Made by a program: the position numbers and the translations under genes. A stretch of 10,030 nt of DNA from Echinostoma caproni (taxonomy: Eukaryota > Platyhelminthes > Trematoda > Plagiorchiida > Echinostomatidae), in assembly GCA_900618425.1 (NCBI GenBank), contig UZAN01050464.1:1-10030 (forward strand), given 5' to 3'. Positions 1 to 7,539 of the stretch are shown one piece after another (the first letter of the stretch is position 1; every line of letters starts with the position of its first letter). A model generated the notes under the pieces. The model was not told the origin of the DNA, ran no database searches, and saw nothing but the letters and a program-made list of their open reading frames with translations.

Positions 1-1309
1 GTTCCCATTGTTGGGTAATGAGTCGCATTGTTATTGTTATTTGATCGTTACTATTCTATTTTCTGCTGTTCAGAACTCCCATCGGTTCTAACTCTCCTTT
101 ATCCTTTTATCGTTTAATCCGCTCTCTCAGCTGGCCAACCACCCTCCCCCCCCCCNATTCTGTCTTCCAGTGTCCTTTTTCGCCTGGACCGAAAATTGTG
201 GAACATCTGTCTTATCTATCTGTCTTTCAAATTTTCTTTCTCATGAAAGGCATTGCCAACAAATTGGTTCTCACAAAAAATTATTCCCCACACATTCCTT
301 CCCTAGCAATGAGATCAGTACTCACGATTTCCTTGCTCCTGTCAGGCCGTTGATAAGGTTAGGTCAGTGGCATAACGAGTAGGTGTAGAATGTATGAGCA
401 AAATACAGAAGTTTTGAAAACGATATTAAAGAGAAAGTGTTTTGATCGCACTGATGGTGATGATGATGATGATGATGATGATGATGACTTGGACACCGTT
501 CGATCCATGGTTAAACTCAAGCACCATACGGTCTTCTGCAGGCTTAGTCACTTATTTTATTTACTTTCCCAAGTACGCCGTTCCACACTCTCTCTGGAAG
601 TTGTTTATTTCATACCGTTAGTGGATGCCAATCAATATGTGACTCGAATTTGAATCTGCTGTTTGTCTACAGCATCACTGCTCACTTTATACTGCTTGGA
701 TTTTTTGGTGACCGCTTGTCCATACCGTAACACATGCTGTCTTGGTATCATGCTGTCTCATACGTCCAGGACCACCTGGATGAATCGTATGATGACAACT
801 GTCCACCTCACTAACCCGCGTCGGTCATCATCGAGCATTGTACTCTTTGGACCATTAGATTAAGTCAGTCTCTGTGTTTGATTGGAACTGACCATTCTTC
901 AGACTTCACTTTCCCGCACATTCCTCAGTTGTTCCAGACAATCATACACTCAGAAGCACTGTGGACTCGAGTTTCACTCTTATTAGAGCTAATCAGTAGT
1001 GCGTTTACATCATTGTCCGGGATTTACACTCAATCAATAACAATTATACCACAACACTATTCACAAATAAGTGTGAGTTAAATGCGAGTCTCTGTGTTTA
1101 CAAATGACGGTCCGTTAACTGTCGAGTTACTGTGATTCGTGATCCCCTGTGGGTGTAAATTCATTGCATTCCTGTTCATGACCGTTTCGCGAATGTTCGC
1201 GCTTGACGTTATGCAACTCACTGGTAGTATAGCTGGAGCCAAATTGCCCCTCCCCCCCACACACACATTTCGAGCCATGCCATTTTTGCTTGTACTATGT
1301 GGATTCCAC
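1..1309. other. No recognisable gene; non-coding or decayed repeat sequence
   Basis: I see no coding exon I can defend here. Short open frames occur on both strands, but none has a recognisable domain or a convincing pair of splice sites. The stretch contains a run of ten C followed by an N at 146-156, a GAT microsatellite at 459-488, and mixed-composition sequence that may be old repeat material. The part just below 1310 would be the downstream end of the minus-strand RTE fragment, but the RTE wording stops near 1331 and I cannot follow it further. Confidence 0.5.
459..488. repeat. (GAT)9 microsatellite ending in GAC
   Basis: Nine uninterrupted GAT units run from 459 to 485 and are followed by GAC. 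Read on the + strand this gives a ten-residue poly-Asp inside an 87-codon open frame (390-653). I take that frame to be a by-product of the repeat, since its remaining residues show no domain, signal peptide or splice context. Confidence 0.9.
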
Positions 1310-1724
1310 TTAGATTTTGAACTTGTCGTCATTACTCACCCGGTGTTCCCACCAGACACGAGCAATGCTTCGGAGACATCGGTGGCCAAATATCCAAAAT
1401 CGATCAGCATCCTTAACGCGGAGGAGCCAAGTCTCGCAATCGCAAAGTAGAACACTACAAACCGCGGCTGTGTACACCCTTCCCGTAAGGGATAGTCGGA
1501 TGTTATGTCGGTGCCACAGGTGTTGCAGGTTTACAAAAGCTGCTCTAGCTTTCACTACTCGTGATTTGATCTTCTTCCCAACACCGACACCAGCTACGAT
1601 CAATCTCCCGAGGTACTTAAAGCTCTCAACTACTTTCAGCTAATCACCACACAGTGTGTTCAGGTATAGGCTCCTGCCAGTCTTGTATACGTACTTTGCA
1701 CTTTGAAGGTGCAAAACAAACGGT
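1310..1724 (-). pseudogene. RTE-type non-LTR retrotransposon fragment (RT thumb / C-terminal region), frameshifted
   Basis: The minus strand encodes wording typical of the region after the RT catalytic centre in fluke RTE elements. From 1724 to about 1654 it reads CFAPSKCKV then QDW, and stops at a TGA. A frame change near 1645 leads to KVVESFKYLG, then KARAAFVNLQHLWHR, GRVYTAAV, CETWLLRV and CLRSIARVWW, fading after the HRVSN motif at about 1331. The parallel segment of the element at 7540-8629 has the same order (FSPSKCKM, QDW, FCYLGSYIS, LRHLWRRR, GRVYAAAV, AETWPLRE, CLRSIARVWW), so the identification rests on two copies in this window as well as on family knowledge. YADD and everything upstream are absent, as is the RLRWLGHVLRM segment. 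It is a dead internal fragment, older and more diverged than the + strand copy. Confidence 0.85.
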
Positions 1725-2769
1725 AAGGAAAAAGTTGTCAGGGAATGCTCGACCTTCTCCCAGAGAATCCTAACTGTATGAATCCGATTTGATTAAGACC
1801 ACTCGCCACCGAAAGAAGGTGCCGACATTTTCTCGATCCTACTGAATGCGTTGGCCTCAGGGTCACGAACAGAGCGCGGTCATCTAATGGGCTACACATC
1901 GCGGGACAAGATTCGGGATAGTCTTGATGAGATACAACCAAAGTACGTAATCTATTGACCATTCCCTCGAGTAAAAGGATTGCCAAATTTTTAACTGAGT
2001 TGTAAATGGTGTAGTTATATTTTCGCAGAGTCCACTCCCATCGGGAGAATTTAGGAATTCGGACGAGCCAATTACAGTGAGTGCTCCTCTATCGGGACTG
2101 CTAATTGTCGACTAAGAATAGCAGTGATTACGCAACACAGGGAAATAAGTAGCATCACTCAAAGTCCCAGAGATCCACCGATGCAGTGTAACAGCGGGGA
2201 CATTGGTACTTTAGCGTAGTCGACACAAATATGCAGTAGTATTCGGCCGGCCTACTGTAACGATCTTGGCAACGTGCCATTCCGTTTTCATTTCTCACTG
2301 AACCTTTTGGTTCATGGTGTCTGCATTTTCCACTCTTTCAGATTGTCAGTTCGTCCTCTCCACAGAGGACCTCCTATCTGTCGACGATGGTTCCAGCCCG
2401 CACCGGGACTCGGCCCATTTGNCACGGGGGACATCCTGCCACACACACATACCAGCCAAGCATCTCACACTATCTAGTCCCGGTTAGGTCAAATAGACAA
2501 CCAGAACTCGCCATCATGTAGGTTCTTCGTGGGTGGCGACGGATATGCAAAAAGAGAATAGGCAAAATACCATGAAACGAAAAGGTTTAATGGGATGTAA
2601 GCACTGGAAAACACCCAAATTCGGATATGAGCAGTGTGCAACTACACTCCGCAATGACCTTAACAGGTGACACCAAGATCACGTGACTTTTAAACTATAG
2701 ACGGCGCTTTTACCCTGACCAATCGATCGATCGATATGCACTGCTTGGTACGTGAAAGAATCTGAGGCT
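1725..2769. other. No recognisable gene
   Basis: Mixed-composition sequence with no supported coding exon. An 82-codon minus-strand frame (1738-1986) directly abuts the RTE fragment, but its wording does not match the palm region expected there, so the RTE fragment seems truncated or recombined at about 1725. A 67-codon + strand frame (2274-2477) contains the ambiguous base at 2422 and has no recognisable motif. Short GATC-rich sequence lies at 2721-2737, just before the candidate first exon. Confidence 0.5.
2679..2686. promoter_or_regulatory. Palindromic E-box (TCACGTGA), possible promoter element
   Basis: A perfect 8-bp palindrome with the CACGTG core lies 84 bp upstream of the ATG at 2770. 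bHLH-zip factors of the USF/TFE/Myc type bind this core. Its placement upstream of a candidate first exon is suggestive, but a single site is expected by chance now and then, and I see no convincing TATA box or start-site signal. Confidence 0.2.
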
Positions 2770-3012
2770 ATGCGTTTGTGTGTCTCACTTTCGGTCACAT
2801 GTTTTATTTATTTAATACTTTTTTGGACATCACACGGTTGGACTATCTTATCACATCCATTTCACGATAATGTATACGATGCGAAATGTCTGAGTGATTG
2901 CTGTGAAGATTTGGAAATTATGGAATTTGGTGATTGTGGGAGTACAGTGATCTTGGACCAGTCGATGATGAAACTAAAAACACTTCGTGTACGATTTGAG
3001 CGAATCTTTGAG
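2770..3012 (+). CDS. First coding exon of a secreted protein, glypican-like N-terminus (tentative)
   Basis: ATG at 2770 opens 81 codons that end at a strong donor, GAG|GTAAGC (3013-3018), in phase 0. An in-frame GTG at 2752 is longer, but the ATG directly precedes a classic signal peptide: MRLC, then a hydrophobic run through CFIYLILFW (residues 4-20), with probable cleavage near residues 22-25. The mature part has a C-x3-CC group (residues 38-43), an E-x-x-M-E group just after it, one more Cys, and a basic/hydrophobic helix ending RVRFERIFE. Glypicans, the GPI-anchored heparan-sulphate proteoglycans, share a signal peptide, a Cys-x(3-5)-CysCys group, M-E soon after, and an L-x3-F helix about 27-31 residues past the CC; all are present at matching spacing. 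The identity is inferred from remembered family patterns; it could be another secreted Cys-rich protein. That this is a real exon is more certain than its name. Confidence 0.5.
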
Positions 3013-3100
3013 GTAAGCAACTGATGCTATTTTTGTTGATGCGTTGTTCGGCTTACTCAACGGAGTCCAGATGTAAAACGTTGTAATATTTGCCTGACAG

Positions 3101-3193
3101 ATTTACTTTGGAACATGTTTTCAAACCTGTATGAAAATTTGATTGAGTTAGAGAGAGAGGCTTTCGACAGAATCTATCGGAACAGTTACGTCT
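3101..3193 (+). pseudogene. Candidate second exon of the glypican-like gene, out of frame with exon 1
   Basis: A pyrimidine-containing stretch ends in TGACAG at 3100. The following sequence, read from 3103, gives LLWNMFSNLYENLIELE, then AFDRIYRNSYV, before a TGA at 3193-3195. Aligned against the glypican helix after L-x3-F, the F, L, E-N, F and Y-x3-Y positions coincide at nearly the same spacing. Exon 1 ends in phase 0 but this frame needs one extra base at the junction; the splice-consistent frame hits a stop after 13 codons. A third frame from about 3144 stays open to 3255 and reads as an amphipathic helix (LSEQLRLLSTEIEHNLRLEI). Either the gene is decaying, the draft has base errors, or the resemblance is accidental. 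Confidence 0.28.
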
Positions 3194-3254
3194 CCTGAGC
3201 ACAGAAATAGAACATAATTTGCGACTTGAAATCGATTCTTTTGTTATCATCAAT

Positions 3255-4635
3255 CACTAATCACATGGTACGAAATTCATCATCGTTGAATTACCTAAGT
3301 GGCCGAGAGATTTTAATATAGCGCGTTTTCATAGACAGTTCACAGAGGCTCTATCCCGATCCTTTCGTTTAACTCAGAAAAAAATAAACACTGAATATCT
3401 GTCTTTGAGGGCAACATTTGAATGTCGGTAAATCTGTTCAGTCCACATATGAGCAGGTCGGCTAAACCTTGACATTTTAATTTTCCATGCAAGAGAACTA
3501 GAGTTCATCTTGCGACTACGTCAGTGGATAGGCACTCGTGTTAAGCTGTCACTGAAGCGGAACTCGTTTCTAGTGTACCTCCAACGTACGGAGCGACCAC
3601 ACAGCCACAGTATTTGTATGTCATATGCATATTGCCACGATTGAAATGGCACCTATAACCTGCTACTGAATATATACAATTTTTTTAGATAGTCTTTAGT
3701 TGTCAGACTATGCGAGATTATAATACTTTCTCAAAGACCCGACGGTGATTAAAATCAGCTTTAGTGCAATTGGCGGGCGTTGACCGTTTATGCCCCCTGA
3801 CAACATTCTGCATTTATAAGTTATCTACTCATAAGTAGTATATAATAAAGGTACAAAAGTTGTCAGGAATATAAAAGTGATGACATTAACAATGGTGGTA
3901 ATAGAAAGCAAAAATGGATACAGTAATAACAACAATAATAATGTAAATGGTATCAAACACAAAGGTTAAAATATTTATTGAGGATAAAGTTGTATCATAA
4001 GTGCCATAAACGTTAAAATGTCATCTGGAATTGTTTGATAAAATAATTAATTCATACTGGACCTCATCCAAATGGTCCCAAAAATGTTCTCAAACGAATT
4101 GATGTACTTGTTGTACTTGCATTATGGCACTACAGGAAGGTCTCTGCTCTGCTGATACTCCTTCATGTACATCATATACCCACACCCACATGACTATTCT
4201 TTAGGAAACAATCCAGAACCCTGCCCCCGTGCTCAACGCAAGCAAAACCTTCAATTTGGTTCCGTATTTTGTGCAAATCAAAACGGCCAGTTATACGGTC
4301 AATATCACAAATTAAAACAAAAACGACTCGAGTCAACATTTATTTAAGACCTAAAAGATCAAAAATATTGTTTATTGTGACAGAAAATAAATTTAAAAAA
4401 TCAAAAAAGGTCGTATTTAAGCAAAAGTGACCACGAGGTCAAACATGGTGGGAGCATAAAAAGTCAACATCCGTCGTGCAGTCTGTTTCATAGGAAAGAA
4501 ACTATCAATAGTTTAAATCAGGTTTCTTATCCGGATTAAAGTTCACTTTATTGTATTGTATTGTGTATAACTTGTGCAAGTACTGAAGCTTACATTTCAG
4601 TTAAACAAACCTGATAAGAGCGCCTCTTAACTAGC
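3255..4635. other. AT-rich stretch without a recognisable gene
   Basis: The sequence is AT-rich, especially 3830-4060, with loose AAT/AAC cryptic repeats around 3919-3945. A 60-codon + strand frame (4165-4347) is proline/glutamine-rich but has no recognisable motif or splice context. If the glypican-like gene is real, this would be part of a following intron. I see no further exon with glypican landmarks here, and no tRNA or other RNA gene. Confidence 0.5.
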
Positions 4636-4937
4636 TCCTAACAATAATACGGGAGAGAGAACACAACTGGAGAAACCACAGTCAGAGTGTATTATTGATC
4701 ATGTCGCGAGAAGCATTCGGTAAATTGATCCTACGAGAATGACGTAGTGACGCACCACCCAGACTGCGTCCGTGACACTCCGATTGATCTATCGGATGAC
4801 AGCTTTTTGATTCAACTTAGTCATCGAATTCGGAATCGATTCGCCTTTGGGCGTCTCGAACGCACTGGTGGTGTGACGCAGACAGATGCGTAGCCTGACG
4901 GGTTCTGTGCGCCATGTCCTAACAATATGATACGGGA
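4636..4937. repeat. Imperfect direct repeat pair bracketing a ~260-bp segment; unidentified element
   Basis: TCCTAACAATAATACGGGA at 4636-4654 recurs as TCCTAACAATATGATACGGGA at 4917-4937, differing by a two-base insertion, 281 bp apart. The bases before each copy are also loosely alike (CCTGA followed by GCGCC). This could be a decayed tandem unit, LTR-like ends, or repeat units in the 3' untranslated region of the CR1 element, which ends at about 4989 on the minus strand. I do not recognise a named family. Confidence 0.5.
4764..4881. repeat. Cluster of short inverted repeats and palindromes
   Basis: Several dyads lie close together: TCCGAT/ATCGGA with a 6-base loop (4779-4784 and 4791-4796), GATGAC/GTCATC (4795-4800 and 4820-4825), palindromic GAATTC (4826-4831) and GAATCGATTC (about 4833-4842), and an outer imperfect pair, CTGCGTC..GACAC against GTGTGACGCAG (4764-4777 and 4871-4881). 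The nested arrangement suggests a foldable transcript or the end of a mobile element. I looked for hammerhead core bases on both strands and did not find them here. Confidence 0.45.
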
Positions 4938-4988
4938 AAAATGTTTATAGATATGGGGACATTTCATAATCCGAGGTTTAGACTGAGG

Positions 4989-6750
4989 TCATTTGTTACC
5001 CCATCTTTTTTGTCGGAGTAAACCGGTAACATAGTGCACAGATCAGTTACGGTGAGCGATTTTACGAGATGAAACTGGGCTGAAATGAGAGCATGTGGAG
5101 GGATGGGAACGACTAAGTGTCAGTTCTTCATGCAATGGGTGGTCAGGATCTGTGAGGATCCTCTCCGTAAATTTCTCACAGGAAATATCGTAATATATGA
5201 AAGCTTCACAGCTAACTCATTCACAGGCATAGAAGAGACGCGGCTAATAATATTTAGACTGTGGCGTAAAACCTTACAATCCTGTTTGAGTAAACCAGGA
5301 AAAATAACCGGGGGACAGTAGAGTAAGATGGGGAAAACACATTGATAAACAAAAGTAGAAATAACTGACTGGGATACGCGAAACTGCTTGAGGTTTCGTA
5401 TTTGAAATGATAGGCGCCGCAGTTCACCAATGTAATTGTTGATGCGGATTAGCCAATGAAGTTCGCTACATATGGTTACACCTAGATAATTGACAGAGTT
5501 CTCCTTAGATAAAGAATTGTTATTCATTACTGTGGGGTTTGTCGGATATGGAGACCGAGTAAAACTATATAAACACTCAACACATTTACTGGGGTTCAGG
5601 GTTAGCCCCGATGAGGAGGAGAATGACTGATTGATAATCAACACATTTACTGGGGTTCAGGGTTAGCCCCGATGAGGAGGAGAATGACTGAATTTGACAA
5701 GATAGTCGGTGAAGGGGCTTATATAGGACTAAGAAGAAATGGGTTGACACAACACGACATCATCTGCATATTTCAAAATTCGTGCAAGAGAAACACAAGG
5801 AATATCACAAATATAAGTGGCAAATAAGTATGGGGATAGCACCACTCCTTGAAGGACCCCGGAGTTGTTGACTAAGAATTTAAATGACGCTTTCCCCAAA
5901 CAGTAAAATAGTTGGATAGCTAAGCTAACAGTGGTTTGGAGCATTCAAACGATTCCAGTTTCTGTCACAACTTAGATCGAGGAATGGAATCAGATGCTGA
6001 AGAGTAGTTAAGAAAAATACACCAAACAGACTTAACAGAGCTGTTCAAAGATTTAGTAATAAATTGAATAAGGGTAGAGGCTGCGTCCAAGATGGGTCTG
6101 CTAGGCTTGTAAGCAAACTGTAAAGGATTATTTGGAATGTTTGTGGACTGCTGAAGGCGTTTGAGGATAGCTTTTTCAATCAACTTAAGGGTTGAAGACG
6201 CCAACGCTATGGAACGAAAACGTTTGGAGAGGATAGAAGATTTGAATGTTTTGGGGGAGTGGTCCCCAAAAGTCGGGGATAGTAGAACTGTCAAGAGATT
6301 CAGTTATAATGAAAGTCATTGTCCCAGCTAGGGAAGCAGCACCAAGTTTAGACTGTGTTGGATGCAAGTCGTTTGGGCCCGCAGCAGAAGATGAATTGCA
6401 AACATTTAAAAGTTTTGAAGCATCAAAATATGAGAATGATTTCCCATTACGAACATGATGTGACGAGTACGCAGGAGGAATTTCTAACAACTGGCTCAAG
6501 AATGCGGCATTGAGATAATCAACATCCACATCCAGCTTCGACCGTACATTCTTCCTTCCACGGAGAAATCTGATACCATGCCGCAGGTGTTAGCTGTTCT
6601 CAATCTTCAGAATTCGATCGAAGAGTTTAGTCTATTTACCTCAGTTTTGATAAGACTGGACGAATATCTGACAGTCGAAGCATTGTGAGACTTGTGTGCA
6701 CGTTCCTTTTGTATCAATTCATATTCTGAAAAGAATTCGAGGAAGCTCGC
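4989..6750 (-). pseudogene. CR1/Jockey-type non-LTR retrotransposon ORF2 remnant (reverse transcriptase), multiply broken
   Basis: Reading from 6750 down, the minus strand gives a pre-RT segment (FFSEYELIQKERAHKS; HGIRFLRGRKNVRSKLDVDV; LLEIPPAYSSHHV; SSAAGPNDLHP), fingers (FRSIALASSTLKLIEKAILK, LQFAYKPSR), palm motif A (FLNYSSASDSIPRSKL), motif B (NNSGVLQGVVLSPYLF), motif C YADDVVL at 5759-5770, thumb (GLTLNPSKC, NYLGVTI), and a C-terminal tail to 4989 including ELTLSRSHPSTCSHFSPVSS. The order is that of a CR1-clade ORF2. The endonuclease domain is missing. Breaks include frame changes near 6612, 6290, 5955 and 5125, stops near 6590, 5965, 5729 and 5053, and a 61-bp tandem duplication at 5577-5691. 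The first catalytic Asp of motif A reads Asn (6007-6009). It cannot make an active enzyme. It lies antisense to the host exons that begin at 6895. Confidence 0.88.
5577..5691. repeat. 61-bp tandem duplication inside the CR1 pseudogene
   Basis: 54 bases at 5577-5630 recur identically at 5638-5691, a period of 61. The unit carries the GLTLNPSKC coding motif of the RT thumb (minus strand), so that motif appears twice. Because 61 is not a multiple of three, the duplication shifts the frame. Perfect identity between the copies implies a recent event relative to the element's other damage, or an assembly artefact. Confidence 0.95.
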
Positions 6751-6894
6751 TTATTCGCTGTGTATTTTTCGTGTATTTTCGTAAATACCGATAGACCTCA
6801 TTTGTGCAATTTGAAACCACTCTTATTTCGATTGATTCTTTTCGATGATTCTTTTTTCAAATCGTACTCACCACTTTCGTTCTTTCATTGTCAG

Positions 6895-7007
6895 TTCAGG
6901 CGGCAAAAGTAGCCCAACAGCGTATGAACATGACTTCACAATCCATGTATGTGGCGTTGCTATTGTCTGAGAGGACGAACATTCAGTGGCTACTTTTATT
7001 CCGCTCG
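6895..7007 (+). CDS. Internal coding exon of an unidentified host gene (exon A)
   Basis: The exon is bounded by a pyrimidine-rich acceptor (TTCTTTCATTGTCAG, ending 6894) and a strong donor, CTCG|GTAAGT (7008-7013). A second AG at 6898-6899 would start it at 6900 in phase 0. The reading frame gives AAKVAQQRMNMTSQSMYVAL followed by LLSERTNIQWLLLFRS, ending in phase 0. The peptide looks like a real globular, helix-rich protein: amphipathic, with no low complexity. I cannot name the family. It continues naturally into exon B at 7206. The exon sits between an antisense CR1 relic upstream and a sense RTE relic downstream, both presumably within introns. Confidence 0.6.
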
Positions 7008-7205
7008 GTAAGTACCATATTCAACACTACCACCACCACCACCACCACCACCACCACCAGGGAAACAATCGGTAAAGGTACTAAACTTATTTCTCTTTTC
7101 ATTACGCACTATAAATTAAAGAAAAACATTTTTCGATTCTGGTTGCCTCCTGGTTTATTTTTCTCACGAAACCTTTCTTTCTGCTCCCACATTATTCTTC
7201 TTCAG
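7008..7205 (+). other. Intron between exons A and B, 198 bp
   Basis: It starts GTAAGT and ends in a long pyrimidine tract (TTTCTTTCTGCTCCCACATTA followed by TTCTTCTTCAG). It contains an (ACC)10 microsatellite. The length is divisible by three and the exon frame has no stop across it, so retention would insert 66 codons, eleven of them consecutive Thr. Confidence 0.55.
7029..7058. repeat. (ACC)10 microsatellite
   Basis: Ten ACC units lie at 7029-7058, preceded by ACT at 7026-7028. The tract is in the intron between exons A and B, 19 bases downstream of the donor. In the exon frame it would read as poly-Thr. Confidence 0.92.
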
Positions 7206-7257
7206 TTGGAATATCTGATTGACGGACGATATATGGTTGGTGCTCATACTGTGCTTC
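7206..7257 (+). CDS. Internal coding exon of the same unidentified gene (exon B)
   Basis: This 52-base exon follows a strong polypyrimidine acceptor (CTTCTTCAG, ending 7205) and ends at C|GTAAGT (7258-7263). In phase with exon A it reads LEYLIDGRYMVGAHTVL and leaves one base of the next codon (phase 1). Joined to exon A it gives a continuous, protein-like helical segment, and the phase agreement (0 out, 0 in) supports a true splice pair. I do not recognise the family; the wording suggests an alpha-helical, perhaps repeat-type, intracellular protein, but that is only an impression. Confidence 0.58.
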
Positions 7258-7302
7258 GTAAGTCTATCCTGTCCCCCCCCCTGTGTTCTTCATGTCGCTT
7301 AG

Positions 7303-7424
7303 ATCGATTCTATTCTTGGCAAACAATCACAGTTGATCCAGTTGATCACTGGAAGAATAACGTGGATAAAAAATCTCTCTCTAAAATCTACTATTTCGCA
7401 CCCCTCGGGAATTCGAAAAAGTGG
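7303..7424 (+). CDS. Possible third exon of the same gene (weak)
   Basis: After exon B a poly-C/pyrimidine tract ends in GCTTAG (7302), which would give a 45-bp intron. The phase-1 continuation reads HRFYSWQTITVDPVDHWKNN and onward to SKKW, with a possible donor G|GTAAAT at 7425. The peptide is less convincing than exons A and B. The real next exon could lie beyond the RTE insertion or beyond this window. Other AGs at 7335 and nearby would give the same frame. Confidence 0.22.
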
Positions 7425-7539
7425 GTAAATTCCAGAAACCGCTACATAGCAGGGTTAACAGTATTAGATGCTAATAAGTAGTATAAAAATCGGTTGATAG
7501 TTTTGTGACAAAATAAACCCGATCGATAAAAGTAGATTA

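Noticed and set aside
170..382. Possible exon after CTTCCAG near 170
   Set aside because: The acceptor is plausible, but the 70-codon peptide is low in conviction, no donor is clear, and the adjacent N and poly-C make the sequence doubtful.
390..653. 87-codon + strand frame with a ten-residue poly-Asp
   Set aside because: The Asp run is the GAT microsatellite. No domain, signal peptide or clear splice context surrounds it.
3053..3253. 66-codon minus-strand frame
   Set aside because: It is antisense to the + strand coding-like patches at 3101-3255 and has no recognisable motif.
1730..3867. AAAAGTTGTCAGG shared by 1730-1742 and 3855-3867
   Set aside because: A 13-base match is within chance expectation for a 10-kb window, and the flanks do not extend it convincingly.
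6246..6458. + strand 70-codon frame
   Set aside because: It is a shadow of the CR1 coding region, which reads clearly on the minus strand.
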